A stretch of 64,000 nucleotides of DNA from Auanema rhodensis. Its lineage: Eukaryota; Nematoda; Chromadorea; Rhabditida; Rhabditidae. Below the pieces are notes generated by a model that did no database searches, was not told the DNA's origin, and was given only the letters and a program-made list of their open reading frames with translations. Both the position numbers and the translations under genes were made by a program. Numbering within the stretch: position 1 is the first letter of the stretch; each line of letters begins with the position of its first letter. This document shows positions 34,427-47,057 of this stretch, in pieces. Location of the stretch: contig OZ059895.1 in NCBI GenBank assembly GCA_964057225.1, positions 13,640,001 to 13,704,000 of the forward strand, written 5' to 3'.

Positions 34427-36257
34427 CTTTAAGCATATTTGGAAAATCTTTTTTTATTTCTTCTATAATTGGGGTATACACCAATGGAGCAGCTTTCAAT
34501 CCCCAATTGAAGTCTATATGTGAAAATCCATCAAACCCTATAAATAATTTGAATTGTAAAAAGAAAATCTCAATCTACCACCTTCTTCGGATAAAAGAGT
34601 ATTTTTAAGACGTGGAATGAGATATTCTTTGATATCAGTAGGATCCGCACATGTGTCATTGAATCCCCAATAAAGCCTTATTGGAACCGTGATGTCTTCC
34701 ACTTTATATTCTGGAGGTTGATGCTACATAACACCTGTTTAAAACGTTATTTAAGAAAATTCACCGTTCCATAATGTAATTTATTTAAAATCTTAGTTCC
34801 ATAATCCCACATTTGAAAACGTTTATAATGAACATTTTGAGCAAATTGAATCATTGTTTTTGTTGATGTTCCCGCTGGTGTGTGGTTAATGTATATAGGT
34901 ACTCTAGTCTAAAAACAAAGAAAATATAAAGAAAAGCAAAATTATTGTTTGTTACTTCGTTAAGTTGCCCGCTTTCTTTACCAGAGATGAGAAACATTAT
35001 GTTATCACAAAACTGGTATGTTTCCTTGTCCTCACAGACATCTTCTGCTATCATATGCGTAAACCAATCTGGCATTAAGAATTCATCTTCGCCAGTTACT
35101 TCAAGTATCGCCTAAGTTGAATGTTAGCGCAGATAATAGTATATCAATATTATACGTCAATAACTTCGTATCTATCTGCCATCCATCGGAACAGTCCTTG
35201 GATATGGGCTACTGAAGCAACAGGCCCCATTGCGAAGAACTCACGAATCTATTTTAATAGTGATTGAAACCTTCGATATTTTAAAACCTTATGTTCTAGA
35301 TCATGATTCTGAGAAAATTCAGCAAAAGCAGTTAAAGTCCCCATTGAAAAACCAATATAGTAGAGCTGTTTTTGTTGAGTTGCATCTATAACATAGTTGA
35401 TCATTGTAGGCAAGTCTTGAGATGCCATCTGAAAGTATATATGATAGAATTATTTTTGTTGAAGTTATCAACCTGATCCCATCCAAAATCCCAAAACTTG
35501 TGGCTTGTAGTATTCAAATATGAATGACCAATAGAGTATTCATTTCCTCTAAAATTACCTAGCCAAACATCGAAGCCAGCGTCTGCGAGAACAAATGCTA
35601 AATAAATTATATAACATTTTGTATTAGACAAATTAGTATAAATAACCAGCGCTTTGATGAGGAAGGTTCAAAACCCAACTTGCCGAGCTTCCTTCTAATC
35701 CATGTTGTACAAAAACTACAGGCCTGTTCACATCTGATGTACCATTTTCGAATTGTCTGAAAATTACTCTATATATTTTTTATAATATTATCAAATCAAC
35801 AATATTCTTATTTTTTTTTTAAGATTTCTTTCAAAATATCATAATTAGCTCGTGTTCTCATCATTAATGAAAGCCAAAGTAGTTGTTTAACTGATGGACT
35901 GATAATAACTATAATATTATCTCATTCTTGTGAGCATCTTGTTCCTGTTTCTGAATACTTGCTTATACGAAGCTCTTCATCTTTTATTCACGAAACTTTT
36001 TTTATAGTTTGTTACGAACTTGTAAGGAATCCTATGTAATGTCAAGATGTATCCATCACCAGTTGTAACTCGATGTGTTTCGACTGAATAATTCCATCTA
36101 TGAGCAATTCCTATCTAAAAGTATAAATGTATAATATAAGCTACAGTTTTCTTACAAAGTCCAATGTCAATTCTGGATCTATTGGAAATTCTGTTGGAAA
36201 TGCTTCTACGAGTGATATTATAGAGATTATTGTAATTAAATATGATTGGTAACGCAT
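34407..36257 (-). CDS. Acid lipase (lysosomal/gastric lipase family)
   Basis: An alpha/beta hydrolase that splits triglycerides or cholesteryl esters, secreted or lysosomal. Seen: signal peptide [20 protein letters not shown] at 36257, then the family motif [14 protein letters not shown], the oxyanion region [40 protein letters not shown], the nucleophile elbow YIGFSMGT (Ser), a cap domain with [20 protein letters not shown], an Asp region [10 protein letters not shown] and the catalytic His in [10 protein letters not shown]. The end is [15 protein letters not shown] at 34409-34407. About nine short introns; about 400 residues. The final codons lie within repeat unit A copy 3, and slivers of them are carried in A copies 1 and 2 (21379-21398, 28651-28670). 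It converges on the anoctamin fragment about 110 bp away. Confidence 0.9.
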
Positions 36258-36632
36258 TTGAAAAAGAGAAATCTGAAATATAAGAACATTTTAAAACGTA
36301 ACTATCAAACAAATAGAATTTTCAGTGTAGCTGATAAGTGAAGACTTAAATAACCGAACTCTTATCAAACATATGATTGTATCATTGGAATCCGGGTCTA
36401 TTCTGAATTCTTGACTACGGAAAAAGCAAGATATGCTTATATTTAATCAGTAAATTATAATATATTTTATTTTTATAATTCATTAAACATATTAAATTTA
36501 TTAAATACAAATAATGTCGTGTTCAAATTACAAATAATAATTTTTGAAAGAGAAAAGGGGAAATATTGTGCAGATATATTATAAAATATCAAAACGTCAT
36601 TATCGTTTCCACTGTTTGTTATTTCTTATATT
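36258..36632. other. Intergenic between lipase and BRICHOS-like gene
   Basis: AT-rich spacer holding the lipase promoter and the 3' UTR of the next gene. No gene is seen. Confidence 0.5.
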
Positions 36633-39244
36633 TCAAGAGAATTGTGAACCCATTCCAGTTGGAATCCACGACACCCATTGTCCTGTCTCATCACGCTTAG
36701 TACTTTGTGAGGCCAACGGATATTGCCAGTGCCCTCCAAAAGTATCTGCTTCAACTCTGAAAAAGCTCCTTTATTGAAGATAAATATATTTTTCAAACCT
36801 GAAATTTCTCCACTCTGGAACGTAAAAACGGAAACAGTCCAAGCGCCTAATACCAAGAGTGCTGTCATCATCATAATTTCCTTTCCGAATTATAGCCCAA
36901 TCCGGTAGACAAAAGTCATAACAATCAGAACATGAAACATCTTAAAAGCATTTTTTAAAATCTTCGAAGTTCTCAAAATAAGAACCTTTAGCATGAACGC
37001 GCTGTTTCAACAAATACCACTTAGCACCAACACAATCTGACACAGTATCTGTGAATTTGCTGTTTGCTGAAACGGTGTCTAAAGCTTCGGCTTCAAATTG
37101 CCAAAACTCCTGCCATCCAAATGTTGAATGAATCTTTAAAAAATGTTTATAATTTTGTTTAAGAAGAATATTTACTTCATATGAACTACTGGAAACAGCT
37201 TCAGAAAGTTGATCAATGCTGCTTATTGCATCTCGATCTAATGGCATTAAAAAGCATGTAGTATGACGCCCAGATGAATCAGTAAGTGCATGATCAGCTA
37301 TGGCTATGAAGCCCTAAAGATTTATTGGTTATTGGTTTATTGGTTATTAAATCAATAGTTGTGTCTTACGGTTTCGAAATCTATCGCAGTAAAACTATTG
37401 CTTTTAAATGGTAAATTTCCACGAAGTTCGAAATGAGCTTGAGCTTTAAGAAAAATGTATTTTCAACGTTTTCGATAAAAATAACTAACTTGAAGAAAAG
37501 AAATGCACATAAACAGACGATGGCAGATTGGTTGAAGTCAATGAGGGATTTTTTCGACGACATTCTTCACAAACAGGAGGATATAAGAGGAATTCAGTTA
37601 TCTGAAATATCAAAATATTTATTATATTATGGTCGTACTAAGAACATACGGCATAACGATGAAGGAGAGCATTCAGTACAATTCCAAGTAGAATCAAAAA
37701 GAGTATCAAAAATAAAATTATGCAACATAAATTTGCTAGTAGTTGCGGTGTATACTCAGCGTTTCTATAACTTATCGTACTTTTAATATAAACGCAACAA
37801 CAAATACCGAAAATGATCAACTAATGAAAGTATATACTCTTTCGTTCGGAAGCAAAAGCCCTGTCGTCCTTCAGCATTGCGAGTACTTTTAGATACAAGA
37901 GACGCTTGAGATTGTGGCTAGAAATTATGACTTTTTTGCTACCAGATTTCATATTGAAACTTACTATATGAGATTTGCTTGATATATGTAATGATCCCAT
38001 TAGCTCATCTGATTGTTGCATTCTCTTATAACTGTCTTTTCGCATAAATGATCTGAAATATTTATATATTAAACTTTGAAATACTTTTCTAGGAAATGTT
38101 TAAAGCGGTTGTCATAGAGGGGATTGGAGAAAACGACGCAGTACAACTAATGTTTTATATTCGCTGGCATAGCAGCTGATGTTTGACTAGTTACGGTAGA
38201 ACGCTTATATTGTTAGATTTCCAAATTTTTGTCTATTTTCAACAATAAATGGATTGATCTTTAGGAATTTTTAAACAAAAACAACTTTATTAAGACACCT
38301 GAAAATGACTTTATATTGAACTTACTCATTGTCAGATACGTGATAACTATCAAATCTATGAGATATCGGAGACTGAACAGTGAAGATAGGATTGGATCCT
38401 CTAAAAAATAAAGTTACAGAAATAAAATTAAAAGATGTGAAACCCTGATCTTACCTCATAGCATTAATACCGCTGCTTGGAACAGCCGAAGTAATGACTT
38501 GCCTTTCTTCCTTTAATTTGTATTTATAAACTTTCTTATTAGAATATTAAAACCTCTAATCTGGTCGAAGGTGAAGCTTCTTTTGAATGTCCCGAACCAT
38601 GTGTTTCAACAATACGAGCGCCCCCTTCTAAAATATATGACATATGATATATGAATTGTAAGTTATACCAGAAGTATGAATTTCATGAACATCATATCCA
38701 AAGTTATTAATGATTGTTGTATTGTTTGTTGTATCGGCAAACTCAATGCGAGGACTCGATGCATTTAATCCTTAAGAAATGAACTTTTCTTATATTTTCA
38801 ATTGTGAATCCAAATATAAACTGACCACTGTTGTCAAAGTACGGTCGAACAGGTGACACTTCTATATGTTGTCCATAATCTAAATTAAACAAATATTTTA
38901 AGTTTATATGATATAACTAAAGATTACTTGCTGAATCATGAATAAATGAAGGCTCACGGCTAACATCATGCTCCCCTGTGAAGTGATACCTAATATATAG
39001 TAGTATATCGTAGTTTTGTTTATAGTGCTTAATACCTATCGAAATCGCCATCTTTAGTTTCAAAAGTCTCTACCGATTTTCTAATTGTTGTGATTGGTAC
39101 TCCTATTCCTAAAACGGCACATTACTATACCCTTTTTCCCAAAGGTTATATCTAACCTCCTACACGAACAGGACGTCGTCCTTCCTCTATAATTTTGTGT
39201 TCAATGACCTCAACTTGTTCAATGGAACGCCTAGGGCGATCCAT
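36633..39244 (-). CDS. Type II membrane protein with BRICHOS-like domain
   Basis: BRICHOS proteins use the domain as an anti-aggregation chaperone for their own C-terminal peptide, in the secretory pathway. Seen: start ATG 39244 (MDRPRRSIEQVEVIEHKIIE), a long hydrophilic N-terminal region of about 250 residues over about eight exons with repeated EG/SP text and a basic stretch before the membrane segment; one TM helix (CCIILFLILFLILLGIVLNA, about 37700); then FTAIDFETGFIAIADHALTD, CFLMPLDRDAISSIDQLSEA and VSDCVGAKWYLLKQR, matching the BRICHOS order (DFE.., C..MPL.., late Cys). The Cys-rich C-terminus has CSDCYDFCLPDW and RRLDCFRFYVPEW and ends at TGA 36635-36633. That one gene spans all these exons is inferred from orientation and compatible splice signals. 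The N-terminal exons could be a separate gene. The family call is moderate. Confidence 0.5.
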
Positions 39245-39509
39245 AATTGTCAGAAACCTTGTACTGAAAATGAAATTGAAGAAATGAGTAAAGACAATTT
39301 GTGAATAGTGACGTTCAATTATACAAAGCAGAATAAAAGCCGAATAAGTAAAAAGAAAACAAGGCCAGTTTCAAAATCAATTGTATTCTAAAATAAATAC
39401 ATTTATCTTGTAAATCATTATTTTTATTGAAAGAAAAACATAGCAAGTTCTTATATAGATGAAGTAATAAGTTTTGTTAATATACAGCAATAGCATTAAT
39501 AGCCGGATT
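39245..39509. other. Spacer upstream of BRICHOS-like gene
   Basis: AT-rich, with no coding signal. Presumed promoter and 5' UTR of the BRICHOS-like gene plus the 3' region of the candidate small gene upstream. Confidence 0.4.
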
Positions 39510-39836
39510 TTATTGATTGGAAGTAATGAAAATCATGTGAAAGGGAAGTTTTTCAGTTTTCAAGGTTAAATCCTCAAAAACAAATTCACAAAACTCATTA
39601 TAGCTTTGGAAATTTGAAAACTCATTTCAGAGCAAACTTTAACTCACATTATTCAAATTTCCACTAGAGGATAGTGGACAAATAATTTTGATATTTAAAC
39701 GTTCTACGACAGAATGTGACCCATTTTTCGTTATCCGTTTCCGATCTTCTACTTTCGCTCTGTTCAGATTTATTATATTCCGCAACGTATCCGTGAAAAG
39801 GACGAAACACAAGAACATAAAAATAAGAAAAACCAT
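39510..39836 (-). CDS. Candidate small secreted protein, unrecognised
   Basis: Starts MVFLIFMFLCFVLFTDTLRN, a good signal-peptide shape, then a basic region (RAKVEDRKRITKNG) and IKIICPLSSSGNLNN, ending at a GTGAGT donor-like site (about 39645). A possible next exon reads FSNFQSYNEFCEFVFEDLTL and ends with a TAA (39512-39510) that overlaps an AATAAA, but the intron would be only about 27 nt, below the usual size here. It belongs to no family I know. The gene may be real with a different splice pattern, or chance. Confidence 0.3.
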
Positions 39837-40796
39837 CCAAATATTTTGAAGTATATTGAATATTTTATAAATTTGTATTTTTAGAAGTCATCTACTATAA
39901 TATTACAAAATATTACAAAATACAGACACACTTAGGATATGTAAATTCAAAAAAAATAGAATTTTTCGATTTAAAATGTTGAATATTCAAAAAACGATAA
40001 AGAAAATTGAAGTTAAGTTGTAATTACAGAAACAATCAGAAATATTACCAAAAGTGTTTCGCTTCATGAAATATATCTATATAATACTTAGAATATACAT
40101 TTATCGTAGACGGAGAGAGAAATAGAAATTAGAAGACGAAAGAAGAGGATAACAGTTGAATGTGGGATCCCGCAGTAAAATGGTAGGGTTGGATCACCTT
40201 CAAAAGACATACGACAAACATATATATATATAGTGTAGCAGTTTGGAATATATGCTTAAATATGAATACTTCAACTCTCGTAATGTAGATATATGAAGTT
40301 CTCCAGCTGTTTCGTTTTAGTGTTCATCTAAATGAAGAATAACAATAATATGTAACTATATAGTATGGAATTTGCAATGGTTTCATAGTAAGTAATGTTC
40401 AAGAGAATGTCCAGTACACATGAAATGACCTCGAAATGATCATTGTGAGGGTGACAGGTTAAAACAGCGCTTGAATAAAAGAGAGAACAGAAATGTGATT
40501 GTCCATCGTGCTTAGAGGGTCACTCTAGGAAATAGCAGAGAAGGTTGTGTTGCTCATTTCATTCTGTTGTCATACTTTCCACTTTCACATATAAAGTGGC
40601 TCCTACTGGTCAGCTTTCTATCATCTTCTCTTTGTATATCTGTATAGTATGTTGTACATTAGCTACGTCACAATTTTTTGGAATGTTTCTCAGTTTTCTC
40701 CAATTAGAAAAAAGAATTTAATAAAAAAACCAATACAATTATGTTTGAATTTACTTTGTACATATTTGAGATTTATCTACCAGATTATACAACGAC
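39837..40796. other. Intergenic, nothing recognised
   Basis: About 960 bp, AT-rich. I found no ORF with family similarity, RNA gene or repeat. Confidence 0.5.
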
Positions 40797-41478
40797 TTAT
40801 TTCATGTAAGCTCTAGCTTGGAATGTGATACAAGCAGCTTGTCCCAATTTAGTATCGTGAAGAGCATACTGTAGTTGATAAGGAGCATTATCTTTCAAAA
40901 GGTCTATAATGCTGGAATATTGGGAAAAGTCGAGTTCAAATTTGAGTTGCTGTTTTCCTGGTCTTATTGGACAAGAAACACCATTTGTGCAAGCATCCAA
41001 GTTTTTCCTATTTGTAAAACATATGCTTAATAGATAGAACAAAAATCTTACAATAATCCGAAGGTTGGAACCGAAGACCAAGTGCAAGCGCCTGACCAGG
41101 ACCAAACACTGATTGTCTATAAAGTTTTAGTCAGTGAGGCTTTAGCTCGTAATAAATACTTGTTTCAAAGTAGGACTGGAGTATGTGTGAGACGGATTGT
41201 ATGCATCAGTTAGAATAATTAAGGGGTTGCTCAAATGAATTGGATACTCATAATTTCCTGCAATTAATATATAACTTTTTTATTAGAATAAAATATATAT
41301 TTTTTAATTTCGTGTTATATAGCTAACCTTTTAGGTCTTGTGGAGTTGCACTTGAAAATTGAATATCTCCACCACACTGCCACCAAGTCACACTAGTTTC
41401 AGTAGTGTTCGGCCATTGAACGTTACATCCATATACAGTTGAAACAAGAAGTAATGTGCAAATTAGTTTATAAAGCAT
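40797..41478 (-). CDS. ML-domain (MD-2/NPC2/GM2-activator type) secreted lipid-binding protein
   Basis: ML proteins are small beta-sandwich carriers of sterols or other lipids in lysosomes or outside the cell. Seen: signal peptide MLYKLICTLLLVSTVYGC at 41478, VTWWQCGGDIQFSSATPQDL, then PIHLSNPLIILTDAYNP. The Cys pattern DACTNGVSCPIRPGKQQLKF and the last strands YQLQYALHDTKLGQAACITF fit the family. Stop TAA at 40799-40797. Three short introns; about 175 residues, with Cys spacing compatible with disulfides. Whether it is nearer NPC2 or GM2-activator is unclear by eye. Confidence 0.75.
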
Positions 41479-42862
41479 GGCTACAATTTTGAAAATAAGA
41501 CTTGGAATTTTTTTTATTTGTTAAATTAGAAAAAATGTTTAGAAGACGTGGTGGTTTTGTTTCACCGCGTAAAATGTAATACAATCTCTCATTTAAGTAT
41601 AGAAGGTTATCATGCATTTTTACAGATAATCTAGGGCTACATTGTCATTATCTTGAGCAGAGTAATTGATAAGACGAAGAACGTACCGTCCTTACCTTCC
41701 TAATTTATACTCCAATCCGGAATTGAGCAATAAGTCTCACGTGTTTCGGTTGACAAGAACAAAGGTTTACATATTTCACAGTCTAATCATAGTCGTTTAC
41801 AGGAGAACAGTTGAAGTAAAATTAAGAAAATCATTATACTATAATAATAACTTTTTTCCTATATTTACAATTAAATAGAAGATTTTCAAGCTATTAAAGG
41901 AATCCATAGTTCAGTTTAGTTTTTTAATCAAAAAGCAAGAAGACCCTACTTAAAAAACACGATATTCATTCGATGACTTCTGATCTTCTATTAGAACAAA
42001 TAATAGTAAATGCTAGCTGTTTACTGTACTTGCTCACTGTAACAATAGAATTCTTCATAATTCAATAAATTTATTAGGACTCACATATTATTTGTTTTAT
42101 ATTTATTAGCTTTAAAATTGTGAAGCTTCTTTATTAAACTAGCAATTGTATGCAAAGCGGTGCTAGAATTTTAATCTTCTCAACATATGAATTCGTTGTT
42201 CCAGTGCTAAAGCTTTAACCAAAAAAATATGGACATTTAATTATGAATTATCATACATTGCAAGAAATCTCAGTATAAATCAACTGAAGGTGCGTTTGAT
42301 GAAGAGTGATTATGATATCCCCTCAAACAGTTGATTTGAAACAAAAAGAATAATACAGATCTTTACCAAGTAGAAGCAAAATAAGACAATACATCTACTG
42401 CACAATATCATTATGCCAATACTTTTCAAATGCAATAAAACATTGCGTGTTGTTAATGCGCTGAAAAAATAAATTCATACCAATAGTTTTCGTAAAGACA
42501 TTAAACATTTTGGTAATGAAAATAAGTTTCAGTGCCATGAACAAACTTTATATATGCACAATAGCAGCAATTAGCAAAAGAAATTTCAAACAGATGAAAC
42601 ATACAGAAGATATGTGAAAAAACAGTTCTATGTCGACTCTCCAATATACGAAAATAAGGTAAAACAATAGTGAAGTAAAAAAATTCAAGCTGGGATTGAA
42701 ACCGAGAGCATTAAATTAGCATTAGATTATAAATTCGAAGAAAACATTAGAATAGTGAAAAGTGTTGGAATTCTAGAGCGAAAGTTCTTATGAGGCAAGT
42801 TCATATTTTTCGAAAACATAGAAGCTTGCTCAAACAGCAAGCAAAAGGAAAACAGCAAAAAT
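41479..42862. other. Intergenic, about 1.4 kb, nothing recognised
   Basis: AT-rich, with only short random ORFs. It contains the ML-gene promoter side and the YKT6 3' UTR. No RNA gene or repeat was identified. Confidence 0.5.
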
Positions 42863-43607
42863 CTAAACATAATTACAGCATTTGTTCATTTTCCGAGCTT
42901 GCGTATAAAACAGCTTAGACTGGTCAGAAAGATTTTCACTCTTTTTCACGAGATCGTCCAATTTTTCTCCACGATCCAAGACGGACTGAATGGTATTATG
43001 CATGACAATTTTAGTTTCTTCGACTTCTTCCTGAAAAAATAAAATTATTGACGGTTTACAAGTATTTGGATTAAGTATTTATCACCTGCACTCTGGTCAT
43101 TGGATCAGCTTCTCTAGGGTTCTGCCATTTCTTTAACATTTCTTCCAATCCCGCATACGTACAATCTTTATCTGATTGTATTTGAGCCTTTATTAGAATA
43201 TTAATTATCAAAATATTAGTTATAAACTAACCCATTGTACGGCTGGAACTTTAGCAGTAAAGTCATCAAGAACTCTTGTCATAAACGACATAGCTACTCG
43301 TGCTTGATATTCACCATCAGTCACACATACACCAGCTAAGCCGTCAGCTCTAACGTAACAGTGAAGATAATACTCGTTTTCTTTCACACTACTTCGAGCA
43401 CCCAATCCTGATCTTTCAACGAGTAGTTTACCGGTGAATAGCATGAATTCCTAAATGAATAAGTAGATAAAACAAAAGCATACAGAATGATACTTGTACA
43501 GATCCTCGCTGGAAAAATCCAAATGAGGATAAGTCGTAACACGCCTTCAATGGTCGAACAGTGCCATCTGTTATTTTATGATATACCATAACAGAGTAGA
43601 GTTTCAT
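42863..43607 (-). CDS. YKT6: SNARE protein YKT6
   Basis: YKT6 is an R-SNARE acting in ER-Golgi, endosomal and autophagosome-lysosome fusion. It cycles between cytosol and membranes through lipidation. Seen: start MKLYSVMVYHKITDGTV at 43607, the longin domain (ACYDLSSFGFFQRGSVQEFM, LLVERSGLGARSSVKENEYY), then NPREADPMTRVQEEVEETKI, the SNARE motif with its zero-layer Arg in VLDRGEKLDDLVKKSENLSD, and the C-terminus KCCNYV, a double-Cys CCAAX-type lipidation site. Stop TAG at 42865-42863. Three introns; about 198 residues, exactly the family size. The ATG is preceded by TTTTTTAGA, an acceptor-like site (5' UTR intron or trans-splicing). Confidence 0.95.
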
Positions 43608-43851
43608 TCTAAAAAACACTGTTAAAACAAAGATACAAAAGCTTAGCTCAAAATAAAAATAGGGTATCAAACCATACAAAAAACAAAACGCATAAAATAT
43701 CAAACTTTAATTAAACGATAACAAAAACAACAAAACCCGAAGATGTAGAATGTCAACGACTAGAAAATAAGAAAGTATATTTTATATTTTATATACTGTT
43801 GTATGTTGTGATATACATTTCACTTAATTTGAAATTCTTTCGAAAATTAAT
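43608..43851. other. Spacer between YKT6 and ALG11
   Basis: About 240 bp of AT-rich DNA. YKT6 promoter or 5' UTR and the ALG11 3' UTR are expected here. Same-strand genes this close could share a transcript, but nothing shows it. Confidence 0.5.
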
Positions 43852-45796
43852 TCAAAAGATAGATGTAATTGCGGTTGTGAATTGTTTATCAAAGTTTGTC
43901 TCAGAAAAACGTTTGGTAGAATCTCGAGCAGCTTCCCGAATCCTATCTCTTTGACTTTTCGTTTTGGAAATTATTTCTTGTATTTTTTCAACATATTCTG
44001 TACGAAAACATTATTTTGTAAACATGATTTGAAATAGTACCTTCCTTGGTATTTGCCAAAAAACCTACTGTACCACTTTTATTTGAAATTATATCAAGTT
44101 TTGGTCCAGCTACAAACATATAAATAATATCGAAAATATATTAAATGTAACCTGAATTGTGAGCAACCATTAAAGTCCCTGCTGCCAAGCCTTCCACAAC
44201 TGATATGCCAAAGTGTTCATCTATCATTGTATGTATAGATATCATAGATTTCTAAACATATAGTATATTATCGACATATTAAAATGAAAAGAAAGAAAAT
44301 AGAATTCAAAAATTATACGCTTAATGCTTCCAATAGATCATCGAAAGGAACATTCAGAAGAAATTTCACATTATCCTCTAATTCTAATTGCTGCGCATAA
44401 GCCTAATTCAAATATCTGTAAGTACGGGCCAAAATCAGAAAGAAAACCTTCAAATCGCTTGCGCGTTTTTCATCGTCTGAACCCCTACATCCGCCTGCAA
44501 TAGTCAGTTGAACCTGAAAATAAAAGAACACTAATTGTTGCATTATTAAAACTATACTTTAAGGCCTTGTTTGAGAAGAATAGGTTTTAGATCATGGATA
44601 ATCTCTATTTGTAACTTATGATTTTTTTCAGGACGAATCTGGCCGACAGAAATAATGCGGACAATATTATCATTAGAGTAACTATAAGCAAAAAGGTATA
44701 GTGGTAAATGACAACTATTCAATACCAACTCTCAGCAGTCTGCTCCAAAAGCAACAGCGAAGATACGTCGCATGGCGGAAATACAATAAAAGGTACTCTC
44801 TTCCAAAGTAATTTTAGGTGATTTGATGTCCAACTATAAAATTATAACAAACTTATTACAGAAGACGTGCAGTTTTCTCACCTACCGTTGGCGATCACAA
44901 TATCGGATGACCGCCCCGCAAAGCCATAAATCAAAGCAAATAAATCTTAACTCAAATGAAATAAAATAAAAAAAATAATTCTCATTACTATAATATATCA
45001 TCTTAGCATAACTAAGAATAGAGGAACGCACTATCACACTTGAATTGTTATATCTTTCCTCGCGCCTAGATACCATGTCGATCATATCTGAAGTAAGCAA
45101 ACCAATTCAAAAATATTACATTATCAGCAAACCGTAAGAAATTGTCGGATAATGAACATACGCTGCAACTTTAGCCCCAGCGATGTATTTGAATAATGGC
45201 AAAGTAAACGGAAAACCCATACTATCGATATAAATCTAAATAAGTCGGTCGCATACAGCAGTCACAGCACATAATACCTCAGGATTTACTTTTATCAATG
45301 CTTCACATCCTAATATGAACCCGAAAAATCCTTGTAAGATCATGGTGAAATAAGGATATAAATCCGCTTCAACAAGTCGACGAGTTCTAACGAGAATAAT
45401 GCAAGAAATATTAGATTCATTATTACCGTAGATAAACGAAGATTAAATTGTCGGGATCTACTTCTATTCCGAATCTTTGTTTGGCTTTTAGAAGAATTTG
45501 TTCTTTACTAGCATCTCGATCACCAGTGAAAAGCACATATTTTTTCCGAGGAAATCAAAAACCAAAAAAATTTACTTAAAAATTATAGAATATTACTTTT
45601 TTTGCAAGCTGCTGATTGCACACCATAGCACACGCTCTCCACCTCCTCCTGCATTGCAATAAGGATGAAAAAAAGCTACAACATTTTGCTGTCTAAAAAT
45701 TGAAAATGTATTACTCTCTATATTATGTAAACGTTATTACCTGCGTAAACGTATCAAAACAAGAAAACAAATTAGTAAAAAAGCTAAAATAATCAT
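43852..45796 (-). CDS. ALG11: GDP-Man:Man3GlcNAc2-PP-dolichol alpha-1,2-mannosyltransferase (ALG11)
   Basis: It adds the fourth and fifth mannose to the dolichol-linked oligosaccharide on the cytosolic face of the ER, for N-glycosylation. Seen: an N-terminal membrane anchor ([19 protein letters not shown]), the glycine-rich [61 protein letters not shown], the GT4 donor site [38 protein letters not shown] and the E-x7-E motif in [20 protein letters not shown], then [12 protein letters not shown]. Ends [12 protein letters not shown] at 43854-43852. About ten short introns; about 490 residues, the normal length. Key motifs are all present. Confidence 0.95.
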
Positions 45797-47057
45797 TCTA
45801 GTCCTACAATCAATACCTCGCAATGTTGCGTAGATATATTATTCAAAGGAAAAAGCTGTAATCATAATTAAAAATCGTTAAACATATTAAAAGAATTTCA
45901 ACGGGACAATGTGAGCTAGAGAAAAGCAGTATAAATAAGAAACATTGGACCTCGCGGAAAACAAAGCTAGCTACGTCATCACATTATTTAGCCACGTATC
46001 GATTTAACCCGCTGATGGCCTGCGTCTCTTAAAAACTAGTTTTCTCTAAACTGACCTAACACCAATTTTAAAAAAACATAACAGTTTGAATACCCATTAT
46101 TATTCTAAGATATTTTTTCATTCAAACTCAGTATAAAAACATTAGCTCGTGATAAATCATTTTAATTATTACCCTTTATATTTCTTTTACCTTTCAAGAG
46201 TATAATATTAACCTAAATGTTTTACTTCATATTATTTCTTCCATTTTCAGAAATAAGCCTAACCTCTTCTTTAATACTAATTCTCTTCTGGCATTCTCGA
46301 CCGTATCTTCTTTTACTTTTCCAGAATATACTATTATATATCATAGCAAACCGAATTTGGAAAAATTACTACGAATAGGCGCAGAAGGTATAATATGATA
46401 CGATGAGAACAATAGCAAAAACAGTTATAAATCAACATTAGAACATTTAAAATACTTTATTAATATCAAATCGCTCTATATATTTACAGTCTTTAATCGT
46501 TCGATAAAATAATTCAGAATAAACAAGTAGTCGACAGCAATCGCGTTAAAAAACCGCGATACGTTTGAAGAAGAAATAGTTACGCATGAAATCAAGTTTT
46601 TCATCGGTCACTTACAAGTCGCCCAGCATACAGTCCTGTGCGATGAAATTGGGACAATTGCAACTCAGAGATCTCAGAAAACACCTTGAAACTTCAAAAG
46701 ATTTTTTTCAAAAATATTATAAACTTTATTGCTTCATATAGCAAATATTAAAGCAAAATATATTAACATAAAAAAACTGAATTTAATATTATTACAAAAT
46801 TTATAACGAAAACAAGTGTTTTTTGAATAATTTTAAAATTCCAAAATTTTAGACTAGGAATATTCAAAAAATTTCAAAATGATTCTAAGCACTAATTATG
46901 TTCAACGGATAAAAGATAAACACAAGGCAAGTCTCCTATATACATATATGCTTGAACAGTACAAAGAAATTGATATCTCCGATCCAAAATGTTCATGATG
47001 ATGGAACAAAAGAAATAAACACAATTACCATATTGAACACGGTAGCAATGGAATAGA
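45797..47057. other. Intergenic between ALG11 and satellite, nothing recognised
   Basis: About 1.26 kb, AT-rich. No gene, RNA or repeat was identified by eye. The final 100 bp before the array carry no monomer similarity that I could see. Confidence 0.5.

Noticed and set aside
43428-43703. 91-codon minus-strand frame spanning the YKT6 start
   Set aside because: It is the YKT6 first exon read together with upstream and intron sequence; the real start is the MKLYSV ATG at 43607.
14640-46990. tRNA or snRNA genes in the intergenic spacers
   Set aside because: No convincing B-box GGTTCRANNCC with a foldable cloverleaf or Sm site was found by eye; a covariance-model scan would be needed to exclude them.
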